From an uncultured Clostridia bacterium (GTDB taxonomy: Bacteria > Bacillota > Clostridia > Christensenellales > UBA1242): a stretch of DNA of 64,000 nucleotides. Of the stretch, positions 1 through 8,174 are shown one piece after another. The translations under genes were made by a program, and so were the position numbers. A model generated the notes under the pieces. That model did not search any database. It saw only the letters and a program-made list of their open reading frames with translations, and was not told the origin of the DNA. Location: the NCBI GenBank assembly GCA_934778205.1, contig CAKVOD010000003.1, positions 118,193-182,192 on the forward strand, in the 5' to 3' direction. The number at the start of each line of letters is the position of its first letter. The first letter of the stretch is position 1.

Positions 1-636
1 TGAAACAAGTGCTACACCACTGCTTGTGCCAATTCGCGTAGCACCTAAACTAATTAATTCTTCTGCAAAGCCTTTTGTTTTAATTCCACCACTTGCCTTT
101 ATCTCAATTGCGTTATGTGCAATTGCTACCATTGCTTTGATATCGTCAACGCTAGCGCCTCGCGTCCCAAACCCTGTGCTTGTTTTTATAAAGTCGGCGC
201 GAGATGCAACACTTAGTTGCGTTAGTTTTTCGATTTGTTCACGATTTAGATAACAAGTTTCAATAATAACTTTCAAGATTTTCCCATTTGTTATATCTCG
301 AACCGCCGTAATTTCATTGCTAACATAATCATAATTTCCCGAAAGAACTGCGCCAATATTAATTACCATATCAATTTCGTCCGCACCATTCTCAATCGCA
401 TTTTTTGCTTCAAAAACTTTAGTTTCCGTAGTATTTTGTCCAAGCGGAAAACCAATAACTGTGCAAACTTTGACTTTTGTGCCTTGTAACGCATTTTTTG
501 CGACACTTACATAACAAGGACTAACACAAACGGCACAAAAACTATGTTCTATTGCTTCAGTGCACAATTTTTGTATGTCACTTGGCGTGGCAGTTGCTTT
601 CAAAAGCGTATGGTCAATATACTGATTTAATTTCAT
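1..636 (-). CDS. deoC: Deoxyribose-phosphate aldolase (3' end cut by window edge)
   Basis: Class I aldolase that splits 2-deoxyribose 5-phosphate into glyceraldehyde 3-phosphate and acetaldehyde in cytoplasmic deoxynucleoside salvage. The frame is open from ATG at 636 to base 1 (212 codons); the family is usually 215-225 residues, so only the last few are missing. Visible are IDHTLLK near the N-terminus, EIDMVIN around residue 88, the Schiff-base lysine K151 in FIKTSTGFG, the second active-site lysine K180 in IKASGGIKT, and the phosphate-binding GTSSG close to the end. AGGAGG at 651-656 lies rather far from the ATG; a TTG at 648 is an alternative start, but the family usually begins just before the IDHTLL motif, so ATG is preferred. 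Confidence 0.95.
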   Translation of the reverse strand, partial: MKLNQYIDHTLLKATATPSDIQKLCTEAIEHSFCAVCVSPCYVSVAKNALQGTKVKVCTVIGFPLGQNTTETKVFEAKNAIENGADEIDMVINIGAVLSGNYDYVSNEITAVRDITNGKILKVIIETCYLNREQIEKLTQLSVASRADFIKTSTGFGTRGASVDDIKAMVAIAHNAIEIKASGGIKTKGFAEELISLGATRIGTSSGVALVS

Positions 637-691
637 AAATGTCTTCAATATCCTCCTTTTACACTATTTTATCATACTATATACAATATTC

Positions 692-722
692 AAAGCAAAA
701 AACAGTGGCTTTAACCACTGCT
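692..722 (-). terminator. Rho-independent terminator after the M16 peptidase pair
   Basis: On the minus strand CAGTGG (720-715) pairs with CCACTG (708-703) around a 6-nt loop and is followed by six T residues. It lies about 55 nt past the stop of the second M16 gene and before the deoC leader, so it probably separates the two units. Confidence 0.75.
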
Positions 723-776
723 AGAGGCTAATTTAGTTTCGATAACATTGTTCATAAATTCAATTATTACAAATTA

Positions 777-2051
777 TTAAAGTAGTTTTTTCTTGATTGT
801 TTCAAGGTCATAGACGTCTTTGCTTGTCAAATTGCCAAGTGCGGTAACCCAAATTTTGTTGTTTTTGTTGTTAAACAAGCCGATATAGTCGTTTACATCT
901 TCAATTGTTACATTTTTGAGTTCTTTTTTGTAGTCAAGTTCGTCGGTCAAAAAGTTGAGTAAATACTCAAAGTTGACATTGTTTAGCAAATATTTGACAT
1001 AACCAATTTCGTCTTCATCTTTAAAAATTTCAATTTGTTTACGCAAATTAGCAAATTCTTCTTTCGTAATTCCGGATTTGTAACGATTTTGCACTTCTTT
1101 GGAGATTTCATCTATGACTTTATTGACATTATCTTTAGTTGCAACAAAAGCAAAAGTCATAAATGAATTGTATGCAAGTTCACCTATGGACGCCGAATAC
1201 TCATATACTAACCCTTTCTTTCGCAAAGTATTATATAAACCGCCACCTAGCGATAATAATTCACTATAAAAATAGCGACATATGCGATTTTTTGAGTTGT
1301 GAACGCCAAATGGAATTTCAATCGTAATGCGGATGTCTATTTTTTCTTGGTCGAGTTTGATAACTTGCATCTTGCTTGGTTTTTGAGCAACCAAGTCATA
1401 GTTGAGATCAGGACAATCATTGCAAACCGCGAGATTTTTTTCTATATACTTATTATATAGTTTGACAAATTTTTGCATCGACAATGCCGAGCAAACATAC
1501 ATAACAAAATTTTTTGCAATGTAATTTTTCTTTCTAAACTTTTCAAGTTCTTTCTTTGTAACTTTATCAATATCATCGCCCAAAACTTGACAAGATGTTT
1601 TATTGTAATAATTATTGAATAATGTCAAGTGATATGCTGTAACATTGCGCTTGTCACATTCTTTGACTGACATTATTTCGTTGCGGACGACTTCGCGCTC
1701 TTTGTTGATTTCTGCGGTGTTAAACTTTGTATTCAATAATATATCGCTAGCATATTCAAATGCTTCCTCAAAATATGTGTTTGCACGTTTGAACGTGACA
1801 AGTGTTGAGAATACGCCTGTTTGCGCGTTTACAAACGTTATTCTTGATGAATCTTTATCAATTTGTTCACGCGTACGATTTTTTGTTCCTAAAAACAAAG
1901 TATGTTCCAAAAAATGCGCTGTGCCAGCAACTTCGTCTTGCGCTGCGCCTGCTTTAAACCCCATATGGATGGTTGTAAATTTTTGTCCTTTAATTGTTTT
2001 TAGTATTATTGTTGCGCCATTGTCAAACCTATGTATTTTATAATCTTTCAT
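777..2051 (-). CDS. M16 family zinc metallopeptidase (second of a tandem pair)
   Basis: Insulinase/mitochondrial-processing-peptidase-like protein of about 424 residues, carrying the inverted zinc motif HFLEH (residues 46-50) and a downstream acidic cluster (NKEREVVRNEI) that should supply the third zinc ligand. The C-terminal half holds the RKKGLVYEY stretch typical of the second M16 domain. There is no signal peptide, so it should act in the cytoplasm. The start is placed at 2051 because GGAG sits just upstream, whereas the in-frame ATG at 2063 has no ribosome binding site. It begins about 11 nt after the stop of its paralogue, so the two are co-transcribed. The physiological substrate is unknown; degradation of peptides is the family's general role. 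Confidence 0.9.
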   Translation of the reverse strand: MKDYKIHRFDNGATIILKTIKGQKFTTIHMGFKAGAAQDEVAGTAHFLEHTLFLGTKNRTREQIDKDSSRITFVNAQTGVFSTLVTFKRANTYFEEAFEYASDILLNTKFNTAEINKEREVVRNEIMSVKECDKRNVTAYHLTLFNNYYNKTSCQVLGDDIDKVTKKELEKFRKKNYIAKNFVMYVCSALSMQKFVKLYNKYIEKNLAVCNDCPDLNYDLVAQKPSKMQVIKLDQEKIDIRITIEIPFGVHNSKNRICRYFYSELLSLGGGLYNTLRKKGLVYEYSASIGELAYNSFMTFAFVATKDNVNKVIDEISKEVQNRYKSGITKEEFANLRKQIEIFKDEDEIGYVKYLLNNVNFEYLLNFLTDELDYKKELKNVTIEDVNDYIGLFNNKNNKIWVTALGNLTSKDVYDLETIKKKLL

Positions 2052-2062
2052 TAATTTCTCCA

Positions 2063-3361
2063 TTATTCAAAAAGTAATTTGTTTTTTGTTTCTTCAAGGC
2101 TATAGACATCGTCTTCAGTCAAATCGCCCATATAAGAAACATACATTTTATTTTTCTTGTTTAGCAAAATCTTGATATAATCGTTGACATCTTCGACTTT
2201 AAGTTTTTTGTTTTCTTTGTCCCATTTTTTCAATTTTTTGAATTCGTTTTCAGTAACATATGTGGCAAAGATATTATCCGCAGTGGTCGTAGAACGTTCG
2301 ACAGAATAAGATTCGTCGTCGATATAGTGCAAATTTTTCGTTCTTTGCTCAAACATTTCTTGAGACATACCTTCATCAAAAAATTTTTTAAAGTTTTTGC
2401 TCATTACATCAATGACAGACTTACATTTTTCTTTGGTTGTCCTAAATCCCAAAACAGCCTCAGAATTGTAACTATTTGTATAAATGCCAATTCTATCAAA
2501 TACGTATACCAAACCATTTTGTCTCAATTCCAAAACAGTTGAACTTGTGAAATCGGTCATCAATGTGTTGATATATGATAGACAGGTTCGATTTTTGATG
2601 GTATCAAAATTGACATCATAGTAAATAGAAATAAGGCAATCGACAGTTTGTGCGTCATTTGTATATACTTTTACGCTTTCAGGTAAATCGGGATAATGAA
2701 TAGGTTTACAAGAAACAGCGTTTGGGTCACGTGGCAATTTTTCGATAAATCTTTTGCTAAATTCTTTTTTTATCTTCCAAAGTGGCAAATTTGAGACTGC
2801 CACACATACACATTTTTCAGCAACAAAATGCTTTTTGTGATATGCTTTTATAATTTCACTATTGATTTGATTAATTGAGTCGTGCGTTCCTAAATTTTTA
2901 GGATAATCATATGATGTTGAATACACGTGAGAGTAATGTGACAAGTCTACTTCCCTACTAAAACGCACTTCTTTGCTACTCAATTCTTCTTGGATAACAC
3001 CACGTTCTTTATCAATGCTGGCGTCGTCGAAATTGCTATTCATCATCATATCATAGGCAAGGTCAATTGACTCTTTCAATAATTTATTTGTGCGTAAACC
3101 GAACAACTCTATATATCTATAATTCGTACCGGCATTAAATTTACAAACCTCTAAAAGTTGATTGTTCACATCTTCTTTTGTCGGGAATGTTTTTGTCCCA
3201 TTGAACAACGAATGCTCTAAATAGTGTGCAGTCCCCTCAACTTCGTCATTTAGTGAACCCGCACGAAAAGCATAAATCATTGCAGTACTTTTATAATGTT
3301 TGATTTTTTTATAAATCAATATAGCTCCGTTGTCAAATTTGACAACTTTTGGTATTCTCAT
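2063..3361 (-). CDS. M16 family zinc metallopeptidase (first of a tandem pair)
   Basis: A 432-residue paralogue of the next gene, with the zinc motif HYLEH at exactly the same residues (46-50) and the acidic follow-up DKERGVIQEEL. The later RQNGLVYVF element marks the second M16 domain. AGGAG precedes the ATG. In many two-subunit M16 enzymes one partner has lost the zinc site; here both retain it, so either a heterodimer with two active sites or two separate enzymes is possible. No signal peptide. It lies downstream of the ribosomal cluster but is separated from it by a strong terminator, so it has its own promoter. Confidence 0.9.
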   Translation of the reverse strand: MRIPKVVKFDNGAILIYKKIKHYKSTAMIYAFRAGSLNDEVEGTAHYLEHSLFNGTKTFPTKEDVNNQLLEVCKFNAGTNYRYIELFGLRTNKLLKESIDLAYDMMMNSNFDDASIDKERGVIQEELSSKEVRFSREVDLSHYSHVYSTSYDYPKNLGTHDSINQINSEIIKAYHKKHFVAEKCVCVAVSNLPLWKIKKEFSKRFIEKLPRDPNAVSCKPIHYPDLPESVKVYTNDAQTVDCLISIYYDVNFDTIKNRTCLSYINTLMTDFTSSTVLELRQNGLVYVFDRIGIYTNSYNSEAVLGFRTTKEKCKSVIDVMSKNFKKFFDEGMSQEMFEQRTKNLHYIDDESYSVERSTTTADNIFATYVTENEFKKLKKWDKENKKLKVEDVNDYIKILLNKKNKMYVSYMGDLTEDDVYSLEETKNKLLFE

Positions 3362-3431
3362 TTTTTATCTCCTAGTATTTTATCAGTCATCTAATAGCAA
3401 TAGGTTGCAAGCCCGCCAATAAATACATACC

Positions 3432-3461
3432 ATTATAGTGGAAAATGCCAACGGGAATGAA
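3432..3461 (-). promoter_or_regulatory. Candidate promoter for the M16 pair
   Basis: A perfect TATAAT (3437-3432 on the minus strand) lies about 70 nt upstream of the first M16 start. The best -35 at 18 bp is TTCATT, which is weak. The 260-base gap 3362-3621 holds only this and the rplQ terminator; I see no gene in it. Confidence 0.4.
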
Positions 3462-3530
3462 CGAAAGAGCGGATATGTAATTAATACAAATACTGACCAA
3501 GTAAAGTACAAATATTATATCACAATAGAA

Positions 3531-3566
3531 ACAAAAAAGCAAGGACTCCTGCATTGTCCTTGCTTT
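3531..3566 (-). terminator. Terminator of the ribosomal protein cluster
   Basis: A perfect 10-bp stem, AAGCAAGGAC (3565-3556 read on the minus strand) with GTCCTTGCTT (3546-3537), 9-nt loop, followed by a run of T. It lies about 55 nt after the rplQ stop and ends the 16.5-kb ribosomal transcription unit. Confidence 0.9.
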
Positions 3567-3621
3567 TATTTTCCAATTCACCTGCTTTGAATTGAACTTT
3601 CAATAAATTTAGTAAATTGAA

Positions 3622-4131
3622 CTAGACAAGTTCAATTCTAACTTTCATTGCACCATCGCCACGGCGTTGTCCAAGCTTAATAATTCTTGTATATCCGCCA
3701 CCTTGTCCAGATTCTTCTTTTCTAGAAGCATATTTTGGAGCGTATACATTGAAAATCTTTTCAATCAATGGGTGAGCAACATCTTCAGTACGTGTTTTGA
3801 AGTCTTCTTTCTTTTCGCCTTCCAAACGTTGTTCTTGAACATCGTTGACCATTCCCATAATTTTGCGACGAGCGTTGAGTTTTTTTGCGCCATCGTTCAA
3901 CACTTTTCTTGTTGTCTTTTCGCCTTTTTCATTGACATATGGTTTTTCAACTTCGACTGTATCGTTATAGTTGTTTACAGCAAGTGTCAAAACTTTGTCA
4001 GCAAGACGAGAAACTGATTGTGCTCTATCAAGGGTTGTTTCAAGATAACCTTTCCACAAAAAGTCAGTCAACTGCCCACGCAAAATAGCCATACGCAAAT
4101 CTGTTCTTTTACCTAATTTGTTTATTGCCAT
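3622..4131 (-). CDS. rplQ: 50S ribosomal protein L17
   Basis: Large-subunit protein near the exit tunnel. The N-terminus (KLGKRTDLRMAILRGQLTDFL) and the C-terminal GGYTRIIKLGQRRGDGA element are diagnostic. At 169 residues it is longer than the usual 115-130 of Bacillota; the extra length is a Lys/Glu-rich middle insertion (about residues 60-120). It is the last gene of the alpha operon, 17 nt after rpoA. Confidence 0.97.
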   Translation of the reverse strand: MAINKLGKRTDLRMAILRGQLTDFLWKGYLETTLDRAQSVSRLADKVLTLAVNNYNDTVEVEKPYVNEKGEKTTRKVLNDGAKKLNARRKIMGMVNDVQEQRLEGEKKEDFKTRTEDVAHPLIEKIFNVYAPKYASRKEESGQGGGYTRIIKLGQRRGDGAMKVRIELV

Positions 4132-4147
4132 TTGTTCTCTCCTTTAT

Positions 4148-5101
4148 TTATTCTTCGTCATCTCTCAATTTGAGCCCAAGGCCATTAATCTTTTCGATTA
4201 CTTCTTCAAGCGATTTTGCCCCGAGATTTTTGACTTTTAACATATCATCTTTTGATTTCTTTACCAAATCTTCAACAGTATTTATATTTGCTCTTTTCAA
4301 GCAGTTGTGACTACGAACTGAAAGTTCAAGTTCATCAATACTCATACTCATAATTTTGGAGTTTTTGTCCTCTTCTGGGCTGACAAGAATTTCAGTGTTT
4401 GCCATATCCTCTACGAGGTCTACAAACAATTGTGTGTGGTCTTGTAAAATCTTACCTGCAAGACTTACAACTTCAACCGCACGTCTTGTGCCATTTGTGG
4501 TAACTTCCAAAATCAATTTGTCGTAACCCATATTGTGTCCAACGCGAGCACCTTCCAAATAAAAGTTCGCGGCTTTTACAGGAGTGAAAATTGAGTCAAC
4601 AGCGATGTAGCCGATGCTTTCAATTTCGCTCTTATTTTGAGTTGAAGGTACATACCCGCGTCCACGCGCAACAGTGATTTCCATCTCTAAGTCTGCGTCA
4701 TCATCTAGCGTGCATAGATAAAGTTCTGGGTTTTTGCATTCGACATCAATTGGATATTCAATATCTTTTGCTTTCAACACACCTGCGCCCTTCTTGTTGA
4801 GTCTTAATGTTGTTTTAAACTCAGGGTCGTTGCTAGTTGTTGCTAGTGCAATATTTTTGAGATTGAGAATGATATCTGAAACATCTTCTTTCACGCCCTT
4901 AACATTTGAAAATTCGTGCGAAACACCCGCAATTCTTATTGCGACAGGTGCAATACCCGGCAATGAAGCAAGCAAGATTCTTCTAAAACTATTTCCAAGT
5001 GTTGTACCGAATCCTCTTTCAAGCGGTTCGACAATAACTTTTGCAAAACTGCCGTCAGCATTTTCTTCAACTGTGATTTTTGGTTTTTCGATTTGCATCA
5101 T
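4148..5101 (-). CDS. rpoA: RNA polymerase alpha subunit
   Basis: 317 residues, the normal length. The N-terminal dimerisation domain shows GFGTTLGNSFRRILL and the beta/beta' contact region GRGYVPS; the C-terminal domain that binds UP elements and activators begins near residue 245 (SIDELELSVRSHNCLKRA) and contains NLGAKSLEEV. AGGAGG lies about 11 nt before the first ATG; a second ATG follows at once, so the protein may start at Met1 or Met2. Flanked by rpsD and rplQ in the classic alpha-operon order. Confidence 0.98.
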   Translation of the reverse strand: MMQIEKPKITVEENADGSFAKVIVEPLERGFGTTLGNSFRRILLASLPGIAPVAIRIAGVSHEFSNVKGVKEDVSDIILNLKNIALATTSNDPEFKTTLRLNKKGAGVLKAKDIEYPIDVECKNPELYLCTLDDDADLEMEITVARGRGYVPSTQNKSEIESIGYIAVDSIFTPVKAANFYLEGARVGHNMGYDKLILEVTTNGTRRAVEVVSLAGKILQDHTQLFVDLVEDMANTEILVSPEEDKNSKIMSMSIDELELSVRSHNCLKRANINTVEDLVKKSKDDMLKVKNLGAKSLEEVIEKINGLGLKLRDDEE

Positions 5102-5170
5102 AAACTACAAATCCTCCTAATTATAAAATAGAAAATTGTAAATCGCAATTTTCCATTGCAATTGTTTTTA

Positions 5171-5797
5171 TTATTTACTATAAAGTTCGACAACCAAGTG
5201 TTCTGCAAAGCGCATATCAATGTCATCTCTTTGCGGAAGCGCGTTGATTTTACCTGTCAATGTTTTTGTGTCAAATTCAAGCCATTTTGGAGTTGTAATT
5301 TTAACCTTTCCAAGTTCTTTGAAAAGTCCATTGTCTGCACGGCCTTCTTTGACTGCGACAACATCACCAGCTGAAACCACGAATGATGGAATGTCAACAA
5401 CTCTGCCGTTGACTGTAATGTGTCCGTGATTTACTATTTGACGGCATTTTGCTCTGCTTTCGCCAAGTCCCATACGATAAACAACATTGTCAAGACGTCT
5501 TTCCAAAAGTTGCAAAAGGTTTTCACCAGTGTTTCCTTTCATACGTTCTGCTGTTTCATATGTGGCGTGGAATTGTTTTTCAAGCAAACCATAATATCTC
5601 TTAATCTTTTGCTTTTCTCTAAGTTGCAATCCGTACTCACTTTGTTTTTTGCGAGCACTTTGCGCTCCGTGTTGTCCAGGAACTGTTGGTCTACGCTCCA
5701 TAGCACATTTGCCACTCAAGCATCTTTCACCTTTCAAGAAAAGTTTGCATCCTTCTCTTCTGCACAAACGGCAATCGGCATCAGTATATTTTGCCAT
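5171..5797 (-). CDS. rpsD: 30S ribosomal protein S4 (zinc-binding form)
   Basis: Primary 16S rRNA-binding protein that nucleates 30S assembly; 208 residues. The N-terminus carries cysteines in CRLCRREGC and CLSGKC, the four-Cys zinc form, and the S4 RNA-binding domain (RRLDNVVYRMG, then GHITVNGRVVDIPS) lies at about residues 100-160. In several bacteria S4 represses the alpha operon; the structured spacer before rpsM (6610-6729) is a candidate target here. Confidence 0.98.
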   Translation of the reverse strand: MAKYTDADCRLCRREGCKLFLKGERCLSGKCAMERRPTVPGQHGAQSARKKQSEYGLQLREKQKIKRYYGLLEKQFHATYETAERMKGNTGENLLQLLERRLDNVVYRMGLGESRAKCRQIVNHGHITVNGRVVDIPSFVVSAGDVVAVKEGRADNGLFKELGKVKITTPKWLEFDTKTLTGKINALPQRDDIDMRFAEHLVVELYSK

Positions 5798-5806
5798 AAT
5801 TTCCTC

Positions 5807-6199
5807 CTATATTCTTCTCTTCTTTGGCGGACGGCATCCATTAAAAGGTATTGAAGATACATCTTTGATTGATGTAACTGCAATTTCCGCATTTCCTAGC
5901 GCTCTAATAGCCGCTTCTCTACCACGACCTGCGCCCTTAACGAATACATCGACTGACCTCAAGCCTTGTTCCTTTGCTGCTTTAACGGCAGTTTCGGCAA
6001 CTTGTGCGGCTGCATAAGGTGTATCCTTCTTTGAGTTTCTAAAACCAAGGCTACCAGAACTTGACCAAGAAATAACGTTTCCTTGTTCGTCAGTTACTGT
6101 TACCATACAGTTATTAAATGTTGATTTGATGTGAACTTGACCCTTGTCAAGATTTTTCGTACTTCTTCTTTTCTTTGTAGGTTTATTAGTTGTTGCCAT
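5807..6199 (-). CDS. rpsK: 30S ribosomal protein S11
   Basis: 130 residues, normal length. The basic N-terminus (KKRRSTKNL) is followed by the conserved core GQVHIKSTFNNCMVTVTD and the C-terminal NGCRPPKKRRI. It forms the 30S platform and contacts the Shine-Dalgarno helix. It sits between rpsM and rpsD with gaps of about 9 nt. Confidence 0.98.
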   Translation of the reverse strand: MATTNKPTKKRRSTKNLDKGQVHIKSTFNNCMVTVTDEQGNVISWSSSGSLGFRNSKKDTPYAAAQVAETAVKAAKEQGLRSVDVFVKGAGRGREAAIRALGNAEIAVTSIKDVSSIPFNGCRPPKKRRI

Positions 6200-6208
6200 A
6201 AATTACTC

Positions 6209-6577
6209 CTATTTCTTACCGCGAGAAACAGTCTTTTTAGCGCCTTTTCTCGTACGAGCATTTGTTTTTGTTCTTTGTCCACGAACAGGAAGTCCACGTC
6301 TGTGACGAATACCACGATAGCATCCAATTTCTTGTAGACGCTTTACGTTCATCAAAACTTCTGACTTAAGTTCGCCCTCGACTTTTAGGTTTTTGTCAAT
6401 ATAGTTTCTAATTAGCGTTGCTTCTTCTTCGGTCAAGTCTTTGACACGTGTGTCAGGATTAACGCCAGTTTCTTTCAAAATTTTGTTTGATGTTGTGCGA
6501 CCAATTCCATAAATATAAGTCAAACCAATTTCAACTCTTTTCTCTTTTGGAAGGTCGACACCAGCAATTCTTGCCAT
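6209..6577 (-). CDS. rpsM: 30S ribosomal protein S13
   Basis: 122 residues; MARIAGVDLPKEKRVEIGL, the YGIGRTTSNKIL helix-two-turns-helix and the C-terminal RGQRTKTNARTRKG are diagnostic. It contacts the P-site tRNA and bridges to the 50S subunit. GGAGG precedes the ATG. Unlike its neighbours it is preceded by a 159-nt spacer with two strong hairpins, suggesting that expression of rpsM and the genes after it is regulated separately. Confidence 0.98.
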   Translation of the reverse strand: MARIAGVDLPKEKRVEIGLTYIYGIGRTTSNKILKETGVNPDTRVKDLTEEEATLIRNYIDKNLKVEGELKSEVLMNVKRLQEIGCYRGIRHRRGLPVRGQRTKTNARTRKGAKKTVSRGKK

Positions 6578-6609
6578 ATTTTCCTCCGATTTTTATTTTT
6601 CTATATGAG

Positions 6610-6729
6610 CGCAAACTAGACACAAAGGTGGAATTTGTGTAGCCGCGATAGTTTGCGGTGTTTTTGTTTCTTTGTTGCCCATACGTAAATATGCACGCAA
6701 AACAACTTGTTTTATGCTTGCGTACGGGC
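6610..6729 (-). promoter_or_regulatory. Structured spacer upstream of rpsM (candidate r-protein autoregulatory leader)
   Basis: Two hairpins lie between rpmJ and rpsM. The promoter-proximal one (6729-6677) pairs GCCCGTACG with CGTATGGGC and has an inner AAAAC/GTTTT helix. The rpsM-proximal one (6657-6610) has a perfect 9-bp outer stem CGCAAACTA/TAGTTTGCG and a perfect 7-bp inner stem ACACAAA/TTTGTGT. Neither is followed by a T run, so they are not terminators. In E. coli S4 binds a leader at this same position to control the alpha operon; that this RNA does likewise is inference. Confidence 0.55.
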
Positions 6730-6736
6730 AATTAAA

Positions 6737-6850
6737 TTAGCCTTGTACTTGTTTATGCTTTTTGTTTGGGCAAATAACCATAACTTTGCCGTCACGTTTG
6801 ATAACTTTGCATTTATCGCACATTGGCTTTACTGATGACCTTACTTTCAT
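6737..6850 (-). CDS. rpmJ: 50S ribosomal protein L36
   Basis: A 37-residue gene read directly from the sequence: starts MKVRSSVKPMCDKCKVIKR and ends CPNKKHKQVQG. The four zinc ligands are C11, C14, C27 and H32 (CDKC, then CPNKKH). This is the zinc-containing form of L36. It lies in the usual place between infA and rpsM, 18 nt after infA. Confidence 0.97.
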   Translation of the reverse strand: MKVRSSVKPMCDKCKVIKRDGKVMVICPNKKHKQVQG

Positions 6851-6868
6851 TTTCTTTGCTCCTTTGCC

Positions 6869-7102
6869 TTAATTTCTTTTCTTCTTATCACCACGATATG
6901 TGATTCTACCTTTATTGATGTCGTAAGGAGATAATTCAACAGTTACTTTATCGCCTTCTAGGACTTCAATATGTCGTTGTGCAAGTCGTCCAGCAACATA
7001 CGCTTCAATAACGTGTTCATTTGGTAATTTTACCTTGTAAACCGCATTTCGTATCACTTCAACAACTATGCCTTCAACTTCAATTCCTTCACCTCTAGGC
7101 AT
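6869..7102 (-). CDS. infA: Translation initiation factor IF-1
   Basis: S1-like OB-fold factor of 77 residues that binds the ribosomal A site during initiation. EGIEVEGIVVEV and VELSPYDINKGRITYRGDKK are diagnostic. The loop that usually reads SGKxRxNFIRIL is replaced by AGRLAQRHIEVLEG, an uncommon variant at the 16S contact. The start is set at 7102 (MPRGEG), where GGAGG stands 5 nt upstream, and not at the in-frame ATG at 7114. It then overlaps the end of the KOW gene by 8 nt, which suggests translational coupling. Confidence 0.95.
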   Translation of the reverse strand: MPRGEGIEVEGIVVEVIRNAVYKVKLPNEHVIEAYVAGRLAQRHIEVLEGDKVTVELSPYDINKGRITYRGDKKKRN

Positions 7103-7370
7103 CGTTACCTCCATTAAAACTCTTTTTATAGGGATTCAATATCGTTTTGATATCTGAATCGTAAATTTTTTGTCCTTGTTCCAATTTTTGTCTTAAATCA
7201 CTTGAGTTTAGAATGTCTAAATGTTTTGTTCGCTTGCGTTTTGGATTTTCAAGTTTCCTTGAATCTCCATTGACAAGTTCAACAAAATCTTTGTCAACCA
7301 ACTTGTAGACGCAATATACTTTGTTTTTATCACGTCCTGCTTTACTCTTAACAATAGTTCCAACTTCCAT
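7095..7370 (-). CDS. KOW-domain RNA-binding protein (L14e-like)
   Basis: A 91-residue basic protein with an N-terminal KOW element (MEVGTIVKSKAGRDKNKVYCV), as in the eukaryotic/archaeal L14e family, and a charged C-terminus. Small KOW proteins are often found between map and infA in Clostridia and are presumed to bind RNA or ribosomes; their role is not established. It is 7 nt after map and overlaps infA. Confidence 0.85.
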   Translation of the reverse strand: MEVGTIVKSKAGRDKNKVYCVYKLVDKDFVELVNGDSRKLENPKRKRTKHLDILNSSDLRQKLEQGQKIYDSDIKTILNPYKKSFNGGNDA

Positions 7371-7377
7371 ATAACAC

Positions 7378-8127
7378 CTATAATGTTAAGATTTCAACGC
7401 CGTTTTCAGTAATCAAAACAGTATTCTCATAGTGAGATGCAGGTAATCCGTCTTTTGTTACTATTGTCCAATCATCGTCGAGCAAAACGATTTCTTTTTT
7501 GCCCATATTAATCATTGGTTCAATAGCAATAGTCATACCAGCATAAAGTTTTGCACCTGTACCAGCTTTGCCATAGTTAGGGACGGAAGGCGGTTCGTGC
7601 AAATTGCGACCAACTCCGTGTCCTTCAAGAAGACGGACGACGCTATAACCATTTGATTCAGCGTGCGCTTGCACCTTCGTGGATATGTCACCGACAAAAT
7701 TGCCCGCTTTTATATCCTTGATTCCTTCAAAGAAACTTTCTTCGGTAACCCTAACAAGTTTCCTCTTTTCCTCACTAACTTGGCCAATACAGAAGGTTCT
7801 TGCGGCGTCGCCGTGGAAACCCTTTATATACGCACCAACATCGACCGAAACAATGTCGCCTTCTTCAATGCGACGACTTGCGCTCGGTATTCCGTGTACA
7901 ATTTCCTCATTAATTGACACACACGCGTTTGCGGGATATCCTTGATAATGCTTGAATGAGCATTTTGCGTTGCAAGAATGAATGTAGTCGCGAACAATGT
8001 CATCGACCATTTTTGTTGTCATTCCAGCGCGGATTTTTTCCTCAACTACTTTTAGTGTATCACCAGTAATTTTACACGCCACTCTCATATGTTCTATTTC
8101 GCTAGGCGTTTTAATATGAACTTCCAT
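7378..8127 (-). CDS. map: Methionine aminopeptidase, type I
   Basis: Removes the N-terminal methionine from nascent proteins; 249 residues from the chosen start. The dinuclear metal site can be followed: D in SVDVGAYIKGFHGDAART (two Asp), H in EGHGVGRNLHEPP, then E in AIEPMINMG and E in HYENTVLIT. H79-like residue is in FKHYQGYPANACVSINEEIVHGIP-type core. The start at 8127 (MEVHIKTPSEI) has an AAGGG just upstream, whereas the in-frame ATG at 8154 has none and lies upstream of a near-consensus -10 box. A promoter at 8143-8171 would give a very short leader. Confidence 0.95.
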   Translation of the reverse strand: MEVHIKTPSEIEHMRVACKITGDTLKVVEEKIRAGMTTKMVDDIVRDYIHSCNAKCSFKHYQGYPANACVSINEEIVHGIPSASRRIEEGDIVSVDVGAYIKGFHGDAARTFCIGQVSEEKRKLVRVTEESFFEGIKDIKAGNFVGDISTKVQAHAESNGYSVVRLLEGHGVGRNLHEPPSVPNYGKAGTGAKLYAGMTIAIEPMINMGKKEIVLLDDDWTIVTKDGLPASHYENTVLITENGVEILTL

Positions 8128-8142
8128 TTTACCCTTCTTTAT

Positions 8143-8171
8143 ATTATAACACATTGAACAAACTATTTCAA
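8143..8171 (-). promoter_or_regulatory. Internal promoter before map
   Basis: Minus strand TTGAAA (8171-8166), a 17-bp spacer, and TATAAT (8148-8143). It lies at the very end of the adk gene region and would let map, the KOW gene, infA and the alpha operon be transcribed apart from the S10 promoter. The predicted start of transcription is only about 10 nt before the map ATG. Confidence 0.65.
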
Positions 8172-8174
8172 GAG

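Noticed and set aside
3387..3581. 64-codon minus-strand frame after rplQ
   Set aside because: It has no ribosome binding site and covers the rplQ terminator and the M16 promoter.
6531..6731. 66-codon minus-strand frame before rpsM
   Set aside because: It is the translation of the two hairpins and has no ribosome binding site; a structured RNA explains it better.
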